NCBI GenBank assembly: GCA_016716715.1
Contig: JADJVE010000003.1
Span: 1-64,000, forward strand
Reading direction: 5' to 3'
DNA length: 64,000 nt
Source: Acidobacteriota bacterium
GTDB taxonomy: Bacteria > Acidobacteriota > Thermoanaerobaculia > UBA5066
Part shown: piece after piece, positions 42,995 to 52,319 of the stretch
Position numbering within the stretch: the stretch's first letter is position 1
How the letters are laid out: each line of letters opens with the position of its first letter
Translations under genes and position numbers: made by a program
The notes under the pieces: model-generated
The model's database searches: none
What the model was told of the DNA's origin: nothing
What the model saw: the letters and a program-made list of their open reading frames with translations, nothing else

Positions 42995-45106
42995 TCAGCG
43001 TCCCGCGACGAGGTCTTCCGGCTTCCACGGCGATGGCGGGCCGCCGAGCCACCGGTGGAACCAGTCGAGGTGGGCCGCGTAGTAGAGCGCCATCTCGAAC
43101 GCGCTCGGCCAGTGCCCCGCCTTCTCGAAGACGATCAGCCGCGACGGGACGCCGCGGGCCTGCAGGTCCGTGAAGAACTCGAGCGACTGCGTGTAGGGGA
43201 CGCGGTAGTCCTTCTCGCCCGTGACGACGAGGCACGGCGTCTTGAACGCCGTCACATACTCCGACGGGCTCTGCGAGCGGTAGAGGGCCGCGTTCTCCCA
43301 CGGGGCGCCCTTGAGGTCCCAGTGGGGGAACCAGACCTCCTCGGTCGAGGAGTACATCGCGCGCAGGTCGTAGACGCCCATCATCGAGGCGAGCGCCTTG
43401 AAGCGCGTCGTGTGGCCCTCGAGCCACATCATCGCGTAGCCGCCCCACGACCAGCCCATCGCGCCCATGCGGTCCTTGTCGACGTACGGCAGCTTTTCGA
43501 GAGCGTCCGCCACCTTCTCGATGTCCGTCATGACCTTGCCGTTCCAGTCGCCCGAGATCGCGGACGTGTACGCCTGGCCAAACCCGGTCGAGCCGTGCGG
43601 GTTCGGGAACGCGACGACGTAGCCCGCGCCGGGGTAGACCTGCCAGTCGCCGCGGTACGCGTCCGCCCACTGCTGCTGCGGCCCGCCGTGGACGTTCAGG
43701 ATGAGCGGATACTTCTTCCCGGCGTCGAAGCCGTGAGGCTTCACGATCCAGACGTGGACGGGCTTGCCGCCGGCCCCGGGCACGGTGATCTCCTCGGCGG
43801 GGCGGACGTCGACCTCGTTCTCGAAGGCCGCGTTGTGCGTCGTGAGTCGCGCGCCGGTCCCGTCCCCTCCGCCCTGCACGGCGAGGCGCCACAGCTCGAG
43901 CGGGCTCCCGATCCTGCGGCGCGCTGCCACGGCGAACGAGGCGTCGGGCGCGAGCGTCCACGCGTCGATCGCGCCCACGGACGACACCGCGCGGAGCGCG
44001 CCGGTTGCGAGAACGATCTCGTAGAGGGGCGTCCGCCCCTTCACCTCGGCCGTGAAGAAGATCCGGCTGCCGTCTCGCGAGAAGTCGAAGTCGCGAACGT
44101 TGTCGTCGAACGTCGCGGTGAGATCGCGCTCGGCGCCGGTCGCGCGGTCGCGGAGGACGATCCGGAACCGGTCGGCCTCGTAGCGCGGGGTGAGCTGTCG
44201 CTTGAACGCGAGGAACCTTCCGTCCGGCGAGTAGCGGGGCGAGCCGTCGAAGCCCTTGTTCGCCGCGGTGAGGTTTTTCGGTGCGGAGAGTGCCGCCGCG
44301 TCTCCGGCGGCGGGCACGGTCCAGACGTCCGCGTTCGTCGAGTACGCCGCGTCCGCGTCGCGGTTGGACGAGAAGGCCAGTTCCTTCCCGTCCGGCGAGA
44401 GGTCGAAGTCCCGCCCGCCGCCGACCGAGAAGACCGGAGAGTCGAAGTCGCCGGGTGTGAGGTCGCGGACGGCCTTGCCAGCGTCCGCCTCGGCGAGGTC
44501 GAGAAGGAAGACGTGAGTGCGCTTGCCGTCCTTCCAGTCCGTCCAGTGGCGGTAGAGGAGGGAGTCGGCGAGATGGGCCTTGATCTTGTTCGCGTCGCGC
44601 GCGTCCGAAGCTTTCTTGTTGCAGGCCGCGTCGGCGCCGCAGGAAGGCGTCACGTCGGCCGCGAAGATGAGAAAGCGGCCGTCCCTCGAGAAGGCGGGTC
44701 CGTCGACTCCGCCGGGGAACCGCGTCTTCTGCTCGGCCTCGCCGCCCGCGAGCGGCAGGAAGAAGACCTGCGGCTCGCCCGTGCGCGTCGAGACGAATGC
44801 GAGCGTCTTCCCGTCGGGGGAGAAGAAGGGATGCTCGTCGCGCGCGTCGCCGGCGGTGATCGGACGGGCATTCGAGCCGTCCGCGCCGACGCGCCAGAGC
44901 GCGACGGTCTTCTTCTTCGCGGCCCAGTCGTTCGTCGCGACGGAGTAGACGATCGTCTTCCCGTCCGGCGAGATCGCGGGCTCGCCTACGCCCTTCGTCC
45001 GGTAGAGGTCCTCGAGCGTGAACGCGCGACCGGTGTCGGCTGCGCGGGCGAGGGGGGAGAGGAGAAAGAGGAGGGCAAGGGCAAGAGGAGCGGACCGTTT
45101 CGGCAT
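42995..45106 (-). CDS. Secreted S9 prolyl-oligopeptidase-family peptidase (second copy)
   Basis: 703 aa. Signal peptide MPKRSAPLALALLFLLSPLA, beta-propeller repeats (ISPDGKTIVYSV, FSPDGKTLAFVSTRTGEPQV, LSPDGKELAFSSNRD), then hydrolase with Ser in AMGWSWGGYAMMWLEG, Asp in VVTGEKDYRVPY, and His in FEKAGHWPSA. A Cys pair SCGADAACNKK is unusual for the propeller. It is only moderately similar to the gene at 35641, so not a recent duplicate. TAGACT lies 6 nt before the ATG with no RBS. Confidence 0.93.
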   Translation of the reverse strand: MPKRSAPLALALLFLLSPLARAADTGRAFTLEDLYRTKGVGEPAISPDGKTIVYSVATNDWAAKKKTVALWRVGADGSNARPITAGDARDEHPFFSPDGKTLAFVSTRTGEPQVFFLPLAGGEAEQKTRFPGGVDGPAFSRDGRFLIFAADVTPSCGADAACNKKASDARDANKIKAHLADSLLYRHWTDWKDGKRTHVFLLDLAEADAGKAVRDLTPGDFDSPVFSVGGGRDFDLSPDGKELAFSSNRDADAAYSTNADVWTVPAAGDAAALSAPKNLTAANKGFDGSPRYSPDGRFLAFKRQLTPRYEADRFRIVLRDRATGAERDLTATFDDNVRDFDFSRDGSRIFFTAEVKGRTPLYEIVLATGALRAVSSVGAIDAWTLAPDASFAVAARRRIGSPLELWRLAVQGGGDGTGARLTTHNAAFENEVDVRPAEEITVPGAGGKPVHVWIVKPHGFDAGKKYPLILNVHGGPQQQWADAYRGDWQVYPGAGYVVAFPNPHGSTGFGQAYTSAISGDWNGKVMTDIEKVADALEKLPYVDKDRMGAMGWSWGGYAMMWLEGHTTRFKALASMMGVYDLRAMYSSTEEVWFPHWDLKGAPWENAALYRSQSPSEYVTAFKTPCLVVTGEKDYRVPYTQSLEFFTDLQARGVPSRLIVFEKAGHWPSAFEMALYYAAHLDWFHRWLGGPPSPWKPEDLVAGR

Positions 45107-45112
45107 GCGCCG

Positions 45113-45118
45113 AGTCTA
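45113..45118 (-). promoter_or_regulatory. Candidate -10 (TAGACT) of leaderless S9 peptidase mRNA
   Basis: Six nt before the ATG at 45106; no RBS present. Confidence 0.4.
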
Positions 45119-45144
45119 TCGGTCCGCGCCCCGTCCGGCCCGCC

Positions 45145-45639
45145 TCAGCTCGTCAGGCCGTCGCGCTTCTTGAGGATCTCGTCGAGGAACCAGCGGTTCT
45201 TCTGGTGCACCTGGACGAGGCGCGTGTAGAGGTCGGCCGTGCCGATGTCTCCGGCGTCGGTCGCGGTCTCGGCGTCCGCGTGCATCTCCTCGATGACGAC
45301 GTCGAGCGTCGCGCGGGCCTCGGCCAGCATCTTCTCCATCGAGAGCAGGCCCTTCGAGCCCTTCACGGTCGCCGCGGGCAGGTAGTCGGCCGGATCGCCG
45401 ATCGGCGCGCCGCCGATCATGATCGCGCGCTCGGCGAGCTCGTCGATCGAGGCGTACGTCTGGGTCGCCTGCTCGTCGAGAAGCAGGTGGATGTCGCGGA
45501 ACAGCGGCCCGTAGCTGAGCCAGTGATACTTCTTGTAGTTGAGGTACGCGACGAGGGCGTTCGCCTGCTGGCGCTGAAGCGTCGTGACGACGGCGGCGGG
45601 GTGGCCCTTCTTCTTGTTTTTCTTGTCTTTCTTGGCCAA
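45145..45639 (-). CDS. dps: Dps-family ferritin-like DNA-protection protein
   Basis: 164 aa. Four-helix ferritin fold; ferroxidase residues appear in KKYHWLSYGPLFRDIHLLLDEQ and IDELAERAIMIGG; the N terminus is Lys-rich (AKKDKKNKKKGH) and could bind DNA. Stores iron and detoxifies peroxide. The TTG start at 45639 is preceded by GGAGG. A perfect palindrome covers its promoter, so a metal- or peroxide-responsive repressor is likely. Confidence 0.9.
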   Translation of the reverse strand: MAKKDKKNKKKGHPAAVVTTLQRQQANALVAYLNYKKYHWLSYGPLFRDIHLLLDEQATQTYASIDELAERAIMIGGAPIGDPADYLPAATVKGSKGLLSMEKMLAEARATLDVVIEEMHADAETATDAGDIGTADLYTRLVQVHQKNRWFLDEILKKRDGLTS

Positions 45640-45659
45640 GGGGGTGTCCTCCGATCTCT

Positions 45660-45687
45660 AATTTAGACTAAGTCTAAAGAATGTCAA
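45660..45687 (-). promoter_or_regulatory. dps promoter with 17-bp perfect palindrome
   Basis: Minus-strand TTGACA (45682-45687), 16-nt spacer, TAAATT (45660-45665). TTTAGACT-A-AGTCTAAA at 45662-45678 is a perfect palindrome overlapping the -10 and spacer, an ideal repressor site. The shape is that of a Fur/PerR/Irr-type operator; the protein is not in this window. Confidence 0.7.
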
Positions 45688-45735
45688 GTCGCTGGATGCT
45701 ACATTCCCGCCCCCGACAGGGCAGACAGGAACCCA

Positions 45736-47415
45736 ATGGCCGAACAGTACATCTTCACGATGCAGAACCTGCGGAAGGTGGTTCCGCCCCAGCGCGAGAT
45801 CCTCCGCGGCATTTACCTCTCGTTCTTCCCGGGCGCCAAGATCGGCATCCTCGGGCTGAACGGCGCCGGCAAGTCGACCGTCCTGCGCATCATGGCGGGC
45901 ATCGACACGGAGTTCACGGGCGAGGCGTTCCCGGCCGAGGGGACGCGGATCGGCTTCCTGTCGCAGGACCCGCAGCTCGACCCGAAGAAGACCGTTCTCG
46001 AGAACGTCGAGGAAGGCGTCGCGACGGTCAAAAAGCTGCTCGCGCGGTTCGACGAGCTGGGCGAGAAGATGGGCGAGAGCCTGCCCGACGCCGAGATGGA
46101 AAAGGTCATGGCCGAGTACGGGAAGGTGCAGGACGCAATCGAGGCCGCGAACGGCTGGGACCTGGACCGCACGCTCGAGGCCGCGATGGACGCGCTTCGC
46201 TGCCCGCCCCCCGACGCGGACGTCACGAAGATCTCGGGCGGCGAGCGGCGGCGAGTCGCGCTCTGCCGTCTCCTCCTTCAGAAGAACGACATGCTCCTTC
46301 TCGACGAGCCCACGAACCATCTCGACGCCGAGTCCGTCGCGTGGCTCGAGCAGTTCCTCAAGGAGTTTCCGGGCACCGTCGTCGCCGTCACGCACGACCG
46401 CTACTTCCTCGACAACGTCGCGGGCTGGATCCTCGAGCTGGACCGCGGCGCCGGCATCCCGTGGAAGGGCAACTACTCCTCGTGGCTCGAGCAGAAGGAA
46501 GCCCGGCTCGAGATCGAGGAGAAGACCGAGAGCGCCCGCCAGCGGTCGCTCAAGCGCGAGCTCGAGTGGGTGCGCATGGCCCCGCGCGCGCGGCAGGCCA
46601 AGAGCAAGGCGCGCCTGCAGGCGTACGAGCAGCTCGTCTCCGAGAGCGGCATCGAGGCGCGCGGCGAGACGAACGAGATCTACATTCCCCCGGGCCCGCG
46701 CCTCGGCGACGTCGTCGTGCGGGCCGAGGGCGTGAAGAAGTCCTTCGGCGACAAGCTCCTCTTCGACGACCTGAGCTTCGACCTGCCGAAGGGCGGCATC
46801 GTGGGGATCATCGGGCCGAACGGCGCCGGCAAGACGACGCTCTTCAAGATGATCATGGGCCTCGAGAAGCCGGACGGCGGGAAGCTGCAGGTCGGCGAGA
46901 CCGTCGTCGCGAGCTACGTGGACCAGAATCGCGAGAAGCCCGACGCGAAAAAGACCGTCCACGACGAGCTCTCGGAGGGCAACGACCTCGTGATGCTCGG
47001 CAAGCGCGAGATGCCGAGCCGCGCCTTCTGCGCGATGTACAACTTCAAGGGCGCCGACCAGCAGAAGCTCGTCGCGAACCTCTCGGGCGGCGAGATGAAC
47101 CGCCTGCACCTCGCGCGGACGCTCAAGAGGGGCGGCAACCTCCTCCTCCTCGACGAGCCCACGAACGACCTCGACGTCGACACGCTGCGCGCGCTCGAGG
47201 AAGCGCTCCTGTCCTTCGGCGGGTGCGCCGTCGTGATCAGCCACGACCGCTGGTTCCTCGACCGCGTCGCGACGCACATGCTCGCGTTCGAGAGCGACAG
47301 CAAGACGGTCTGGTACGAGGGCAACTACCAGGACTACGAGGCCGACCGCCACAAGCGCCTCGGCGCCGAGGCCGACCGCCCGCACCGGATCAAGTACCGC
47401 AAGATCGGGGGTTGA
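45736..47415 (+). CDS. ettA: ABC-F translation factor EttA
   Basis: Energy-dependent translational throttle that acts in the ribosomal E site. 559 aa. Two ABC domains: Walker A GILGLNGAGKST and GIIGPNGAGKTT, signatures KISGGERRRVALCRLLL and LSGGEMNRLHLARTL, Walker B LLLDEPTNHLD and LLLDEPTNDLD. The inter-domain linker (KRELEWVRMAPRARQAKSKA) is typical. The total length and the absence of a long C-terminal coiled coil favour EttA over Uup or YheS. An AGGAA-type RBS is upstream. Confidence 0.95.
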   Translation: MAEQYIFTMQNLRKVVPPQREILRGIYLSFFPGAKIGILGLNGAGKSTVLRIMAGIDTEFTGEAFPAEGTRIGFLSQDPQLDPKKTVLENVEEGVATVKKLLARFDELGEKMGESLPDAEMEKVMAEYGKVQDAIEAANGWDLDRTLEAAMDALRCPPPDADVTKISGGERRRVALCRLLLQKNDMLLLDEPTNHLDAESVAWLEQFLKEFPGTVVAVTHDRYFLDNVAGWILELDRGAGIPWKGNYSSWLEQKEARLEIEEKTESARQRSLKRELEWVRMAPRARQAKSKARLQAYEQLVSESGIEARGETNEIYIPPGPRLGDVVVRAEGVKKSFGDKLLFDDLSFDLPKGGIVGIIGPNGAGKTTLFKMIMGLEKPDGGKLQVGETVVASYVDQNREKPDAKKTVHDELSEGNDLVMLGKREMPSRAFCAMYNFKGADQQKLVANLSGGEMNRLHLARTLKRGGNLLLLDEPTNDLDVDTLRALEEALLSFGGCAVVISHDRWFLDRVATHMLAFESDSKTVWYEGNYQDYEADRHKRLGAEADRPHRIKYRKIGG

Positions 47416-47441
47416 ACGGGGGCGCGGGGCGCCCCCTCGCC

Positions 47442-47447
47442 TAGAAT
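47442..47447 (+). promoter_or_regulatory. Candidate -10 (TAGAAT) of a leaderless transcript
   Basis: TAGAAT lies 9 nt before the GTG start at 47457. Confidence 0.4.
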
Positions 47448-47456
47448 CTTCCTGAA

Positions 47457-48689
47457 GTGGCCGACACAGAGTCTCGTTCGCCGATATCGCGCGTCGACGC
47501 GCTCGACGTCCTGCGCGGCGCGATCATCGTCGTGATGGCGCTCGACCACGTGCGGGACTACGTGTCGAGCATCCCGTTCGACCCGGTCGACATGTCGAAG
47601 ACGTATCCCGCTCTCTTCTTCACGCGCTGGTTCACGCACTTCTGCGCGCCCGGCTTCAGCTTCTTCGCGGGAACCGCCGCGTTCCTGTCGCTTTCGCGCG
47701 GCAAGACGCCGGAGAGCCTCGCGCGGTTCCTCGCGTCGCGCGGCCTCTTCCTCATCGCGCTCGAGTTCTTCGTCCTGAGGTTCGTCTGGCTGTTCAATCT
47801 CTGGCCGCTCGGCGTTCTCGCGACGCTCTGGTCGCTGGGCGTTGCGATGCTCGTTCTCGCGCTGCTCGTGAAACTGCGCCTTGGCCCGTGGGCGATCGCG
47901 GGAATCGGCGCGGTCCTCGTCGCCGGCCACAACGCGTTCGACTTCGTCGACAAGCTCCCGCTCACGGGCCTCGCCGGCGCCGCGTGGAAGGTCGTCCACG
48001 CGGGCGGGATGATTCCCTTCGGGACGCCGCCGCCCGGCTTCCCGCTGCCGGGCCTTTTCACTCTCGAGATCGGCTACCCGGCGATTCCGTGGCCGGGCGT
48101 CATGGCGCTCGGGTACGGGTTCGGCGCGCTCCTCGCGCGGCCACGGGCGGAGCGCCGGCGCCTCACGTTCGCCCTCGGCTTCGCCGCGACGACGGCGTTC
48201 GTGGTCCTCCGCCTCGCGAACGCCTACGGCGATCCGCGAGCCTGGGCCCCGCAGAAAACCGCCGTGATGACGTTCGCGGCGTTCCTGAACTGCGAGAAGT
48301 ACCCGCCTTCCCTGTGCTTTCTTCTCATGACGCTCGGGCCGCTCCTGATCACGTTCGCGCTCGTCGACCGCCCGCCCGGCGCGGTCGGGCGGTTTCTCTC
48401 CGCGTACGGCAAGGTCCCGATGTTCTTCTACGTCGCGCACCTGCCCCTCATTCACGTCCTTGCCGTCGCCGTCGCGGCCGTGCAGGCGGGCGGCGTCTCG
48501 GGACCGTTCGTGCGCTGGGCCGCGTTCCAGTCGCCGTCGTTCGTCGTGCCGCCCCCGCCCGGCTACGGGCTCTCCCTGCCCGGCGTGTACGCGCTCTGGA
48601 TCGCCGTCGTCCTCGCGCTCTACGTCCCGTGCGTCCGCTACGGCGCGTTCAAGGCCCGCTCGCGGGCGGTCTGGACGACCTACCTCTAG
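47457..48689 (+). CDS. DUF1624/HGSNAT-like polytopic membrane protein
   Basis: 410 aa with about ten membrane helices. The N-terminal signature SRVDALDVLRGAIIVVMALDHVRDY and FTRWFTHFCAPGFSFFAG identifies the DUF1624/heparan-alpha-glucosaminide N-acetyltransferase catalytic domain family. In other members a His in this region accepts acetyl groups; here MALDHVRDY supplies it. The physiological substrate is unknown. A second, divergent member is at 61812. GTG start, leaderless pattern. Confidence 0.8.
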   Translation: MADTESRSPISRVDALDVLRGAIIVVMALDHVRDYVSSIPFDPVDMSKTYPALFFTRWFTHFCAPGFSFFAGTAAFLSLSRGKTPESLARFLASRGLFLIALEFFVLRFVWLFNLWPLGVLATLWSLGVAMLVLALLVKLRLGPWAIAGIGAVLVAGHNAFDFVDKLPLTGLAGAAWKVVHAGGMIPFGTPPPGFPLPGLFTLEIGYPAIPWPGVMALGYGFGALLARPRAERRRLTFALGFAATTAFVVLRLANAYGDPRAWAPQKTAVMTFAAFLNCEKYPPSLCFLLMTLGPLLITFALVDRPPGAVGRFLSAYGKVPMFFYVAHLPLIHVLAVAVAAVQAGGVSGPFVRWAAFQSPSFVVPPPPGYGLSLPGVYALWIAVVLALYVPCVRYGAFKARSRAVWTTYL

Positions 48690-48698
48690 GGCGGACGT

Positions 48699-49601
48699 TC
48701 AGCCGGCGTTCGAGACGGGGCGCAGCGTCCGGAAGAAGCCGCGGACGAGCGCGGACGCGACGTGCGCCCGGTAGGCCGCGGTCGACCGCACGTCGTCGAT
48801 CGGCGCGATGTCGCGCCGCACGGCGGCGTCGAGCTGGTCGTCGGGCACGGCGAGAGGGCCCGGCGAGACGGCGAGGGCGCGCACCGTGGGGAGGGCGGCC
48901 GTCACGGGCGCCACGGAGCCCATCCCGAGCCCGACGCGGACGCAGCGGCCGCGCTCGTACTCGCCGACGGCCGCGAGGGCGACCTTCGAGATCGACTGTG
49001 CCGCGCGCGTGCCGACCTTGCGCCACACCTGGTGCGCGCCCGTCCTCGGCAGGGTGAACTCGATCCTCGCGATGATCTCGTCGGCGGCGCGCGCCGTGCG
49101 CCGGTAACCCGTGAACCACTGCGCGATCGGAATCCGCCTTTCGCCGTGGACGCTCGCGACGACGACGTCCGCGTCGAGCGCCATGAGAGCCGCGCTCCCG
49201 TCGGCGGCTGGCGAGGCAGTTGCGAGGTTGCCGCCGAGCGTCCCGCGCGCCTGGATCTGCAGGGCGCCCACGTCGCGCGCCATCGCCGTGAGCATCGGAA
49301 CGCGGCGCGAAAGGGCCGAATGGTGGCGGATCTCGAAGTAGGTCGCCGCGGCGCCGATCGCGGCGCGCTCGCCCGCGATCTTCACGCCGAGGAGCTCGGG
49401 GATGCGCGAGATGTCGAGGACGAGCGGCAGCTCGCCGCCGAGCGAGAGCGGCGCGAGCCGCTGGGACACGACCCAGTCCGTGCCGCCCGCGACGAGGACC
49501 GTCTCCTCCCCCTTTCCGGCGCGGCGCGAGAGCGTCGCGCAGGCGTCGGCGAGGGACGCGGGCCGCTCGAAGCCGTGGAGGGGCAGCTCAGCCAGGCTCA
49601 C
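48699..49601 (-). CDS. FAD-binding (medium) subunit of a molybdenum hydroxylase
   Basis: 300 aa electron-transfer subunit of the xanthine dehydrogenase/CO-dehydrogenase family. FAD motifs: LVAGGTDWVVSQRLA near residue 40, IGAAATYFEIRHH, and the family block GTLGGNLATASPAADGSAAL near 125. Its GTG start overlaps the 2Fe-2S gene by 14 bp. It passes electrons from the [2Fe-2S] subunit to an acceptor such as NAD+ or a quinone; the acceptor is unknown. Confidence 0.9.
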   Translation of the reverse strand: MSLAELPLHGFERPASLADACATLSRRAGKGEETVLVAGGTDWVVSQRLAPLSLGGELPLVLDISRIPELLGVKIAGERAAIGAAATYFEIRHHSALSRRVPMLTAMARDVGALQIQARGTLGGNLATASPAADGSAALMALDADVVVASVHGERRIPIAQWFTGYRRTARAADEIIARIEFTLPRTGAHQVWRKVGTRAAQSISKVALAAVGEYERGRCVRVGLGMGSVAPVTAALPTVRALAVSPGPLAVPDDQLDAAVRRDIAPIDDVRSTAAYRAHVASALVRGFFRTLRPVSNAG

Positions 49602-50064
49602 GCGACGTCCTCTCCTTCGCGGCGGCTCGCACGGCCTCGACGATGCGCTGGTAGCCGGTGCAGCGGCAGAGGTTGCCCGCGAGCGCCTCGCGGATGTCCG
49701 TCTCGCCGGGCTGGGGGATGGCCGCGAGGAGCGCCTCGGCCGAGACGAGGAAGCCGGGCGTGCAGATTCCGCACTGAGCGCCGCCCTCCTTCACGAACGC
49801 TTCCTGGAGGGGCGAGAGTTGCGCGGGGTCGCCGAGGCCCTCGACGGTCGTGACGGCGCGGCCCTCGACCTGCCCGAAGAGGACGAGACACGCGTTCACG
49901 GGGGCGCCGTCGAGGAGGACGGTGCAGGATCCGCACTCGCCCTCGCCGCAGCCCTCCTTCGTGCCCGTCAGGCCGAGCGCTCCGCGCAGGACGTCGAGGA
50001 GCCGCGCGGCGGGCGGCGCGTCGACCGCCGCGGGTTTCCCGTTGAGCACGAAGCGCACGTTCAC
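49588..50064 (-). CDS. [2Fe-2S] small subunit of a molybdenum hydroxylase
   Basis: 158 aa. Plant-ferredoxin cluster Cys residues in GCGEGECGSCTVLLDG, and the second cluster in QCGICTPGFLVSAEALL and NLCRCTGYQRIVEAV. The GTG at 50064 follows GGAG and overlaps the large-subunit TGA by 4 bp. It relays electrons from the Mo site to FAD. Confidence 0.94.
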   Translation of the reverse strand: MNVRFVLNGKPAAVDAPPAARLLDVLRGALGLTGTKEGCGEGECGSCTVLLDGAPVNACLVLFGQVEGRAVTTVEGLGDPAQLSPLQEAFVKEGGAQCGICTPGFLVSAEALLAAIPQPGETDIREALAGNLCRCTGYQRIVEAVRAAAKERTSREPG

Positions 50065-52319
50065 CGGCGGGTCTCCTTCGAGAGTGCGAAGAGCCTTTCG
50101 GGCAGGAGCGGGAGGTCGTCGCAGACGATTCCCGTCGCGTGCTCGACGGCCGCGGCGACCGCGGGCGCGCCGCCGTCCATCGGGATCTCGCCGAGGCCCT
50201 TCGCGCCCCCGCCGGGACCTCTCGAGAACGGATCCTCGACGAGGAGCGTCGTGAAACGCGGAGCGTCGAGGATCGTCGGGATCACGTAGTCCGTCAGGCG
50301 GGCGTTCACGACGCGGCCCTCGCGCATCACGAGGTTCTCCTGGAGCGCCCAGCCGATCGCCTGCAGGAGGCCACCCTCGATCTGGCCCTTGCAGTTGGTC
50401 GGGTGGATCGCCTTGCCGACGTCGTGCGCGCTCCAGAGGCCGAGCACGCTCGTCTCGAACGTGTCGAGGTCCACCTCGACCTCCGCGATCGCGCAGCCCC
50501 AGCCGTACACGGGATACGCGTCGCCGCGATACGTGGCGTCGTCCCACGCGAGGCCGGGCGGCGGCTCGTACTCCCGCTCGACGGTGACCGTCCCGTGGGC
50601 CGCGAGGAGGCGTCGGGCCGCGTCCTCGAACGAGCCGCCCTTCTGCTGGCGTTCTCCCTCGATCTGGGCGAAGAGCGACCGGGCGGCCGCCTCGAGGACG
50701 CCGCCCACGACCATCACGGTGCGCGACGCGACCGTCGGGCCGGAGTCGGGCACGGCCGCCGTCGAGGGCGTCGCGAACTCGACGCGGTCCATCGAGACCC
50801 ACAGGGCCTCGGCCGCGATCTGCCGGAAGACCGTCTCCGTGCCCTGTCCGATGTCCGTCGAGCCGCCGCGGACGCGGAAGCGAGCCCGGCCCGTCTTCGG
50901 GTCCGCGAGGAGGTCGACCGCGATGCGCGCGCGGTGTGCGAGCTCGCCCGAGCCGGTGAAGCCTGCGCCGTGCAGGTAGACGCTCGCGCCGATGCCGCGG
51001 GCCTTGCGCGCCGCCACGGCGCCCGGCGGCGGAAGGCGGAACATGCCGGAGGCCGCCGGCGCCGGGGACGCGCGCCTTTCTTCCCATCGGCTCGCCTTCT
51101 TCGCTTCCTCGACGCAGCGGGCGACGCCGACGGATTCCTTCAGGAACTGGCCGGTCGGCGTCGTGTCCCCGACGCGCAGGAGGTTCCTCTCGCGCAGGAG
51201 AAGCGGGTCGAGGCGCAGCGTGCGCGCGATCCGGTCCATGTGCCGCTCCATGGCCCAGATCGTCTGGGGCGCGCCGAACCCCCGGAAGGCGCCGTTCGGC
51301 GGCGTGTTCGTGGCGACCGCCTGCGCTTCGATCGCGACGTGCTCCCACCGGTACGCGCCCGCGGCGTGGAGCGCGCCTCGCGAGAGGACGACGGGCGAGA
51401 GCGTCACGTACGCGCCGCCGTCGAAGACGATGCGGATCGAGACGGCGCGCAGCGTCCCGTCGCGGTCGCAGCCCGACGTGATCGAGACGGAGGACGGGTG
51501 GCGCTTCGTCGTCGCCTCGATGTCCTCCTTGCGGTCGTAGATCATCTTCACGGGCCGGCCGCTCGCCTTCGCGAGGAGAAGGGCGTGGAGCGCGAGGATC
51601 GTCGGGTACTCCTCCTTGCCGCCGAAGCCGCCGCCCGTGACGGCCTGCGTCACGTCGACGCGCTCGTCCGTGAGCCCGAACGTGCGCTTGATCCCCTTGT
51701 GGATGTAATACGGGCACTGGCACGAGGACAGGACGTGAGCGCCGCCGCCCTCGTCCCAGAACGCGAGGACGCCCTGCGGCTCGAGGTAGATGTGCTCCTG
51801 CCAGGGCGTGGTGTACGTCCCCGAGAGCTGGACGGGGCAGGCCGCGATCGCGGCGGCCGCGTCGCCCTTCGCGATGTGGACGGTCCGAAAGACGTTGTCG
51901 GAGCCGTAGATCTGCGCGGTGCGCGAGAGGGCGTCCGCCACGGTGAGGACCGGAGGAAGCGGCTCGATGTCGGCCCGGAGGTGCTGAAGCGCGCGCTGGA
52001 CCCTCAGCGCGTCCTCGCCCGCGACGAGGGCCAGCGGCTCGCCCGCGTGGCGGACGTCGTCCGATGCGAGGACGGGCTGGTCCTCTTCGATGAGCGCGAC
52101 GACGTTCGCCGGGACGTTCTCGGCCGTGACGACCGTGAGCCCGGTCCAGTCGAAGGAGGGATCCCTCACGATGCCGCGCAGGCGGCCGCGCGCGACCGTC
52201 GAGCGCAGGGTGGCGCCCACGAGCGTGCCGGGGCGCGTGACGTCGTCGACGTAGCGCGCCCGCCCCGTGACCTTCGCGGGTCCGTCCGGGCGGGGGACGC
52301 TGCGGCCGACGAGCGCCAT
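50061..52319 (-). CDS. Molybdopterin-binding large subunit of a molybdenum hydroxylase
   Basis: 752 aa. Motifs of the xanthine dehydrogenase group: AVTGGGFGGKEEYPT, TNTPPNGAFRGFGAPQTIWAM, STDIGQGTETVFRQIA, and the catalytic Glu in GAKGLGEIPMDGG. The AFRGFG motif argues against form I CO dehydrogenase, which has AYxCSFR. The gene order is large, 2Fe-2S, FAD. No xdhC, mobA or other Mo maturation gene is nearby. Substrate is a purine, aldehyde or N-heterocycle; not determined. Confidence 0.92.
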   Translation of the reverse strand: MALVGRSVPRPDGPAKVTGRARYVDDVTRPGTLVGATLRSTVARGRLRGIVRDPSFDWTGLTVVTAENVPANVVALIEEDQPVLASDDVRHAGEPLALVAGEDALRVQRALQHLRADIEPLPPVLTVADALSRTAQIYGSDNVFRTVHIAKGDAAAAIAACPVQLSGTYTTPWQEHIYLEPQGVLAFWDEGGGAHVLSSCQCPYYIHKGIKRTFGLTDERVDVTQAVTGGGFGGKEEYPTILALHALLLAKASGRPVKMIYDRKEDIEATTKRHPSSVSITSGCDRDGTLRAVSIRIVFDGGAYVTLSPVVLSRGALHAAGAYRWEHVAIEAQAVATNTPPNGAFRGFGAPQTIWAMERHMDRIARTLRLDPLLLRERNLLRVGDTTPTGQFLKESVGVARCVEEAKKASRWEERRASPAPAASGMFRLPPPGAVAARKARGIGASVYLHGAGFTGSGELAHRARIAVDLLADPKTGRARFRVRGGSTDIGQGTETVFRQIAAEALWVSMDRVEFATPSTAAVPDSGPTVASRTVMVVGGVLEAAARSLFAQIEGERQQKGGSFEDAARRLLAAHGTVTVEREYEPPPGLAWDDATYRGDAYPVYGWGCAIAEVEVDLDTFETSVLGLWSAHDVGKAIHPTNCKGQIEGGLLQAIGWALQENLVMREGRVVNARLTDYVIPTILDAPRFTTLLVEDPFSRGPGGGAKGLGEIPMDGGAPAVAAAVEHATGIVCDDLPLLPERLFALSKETRR

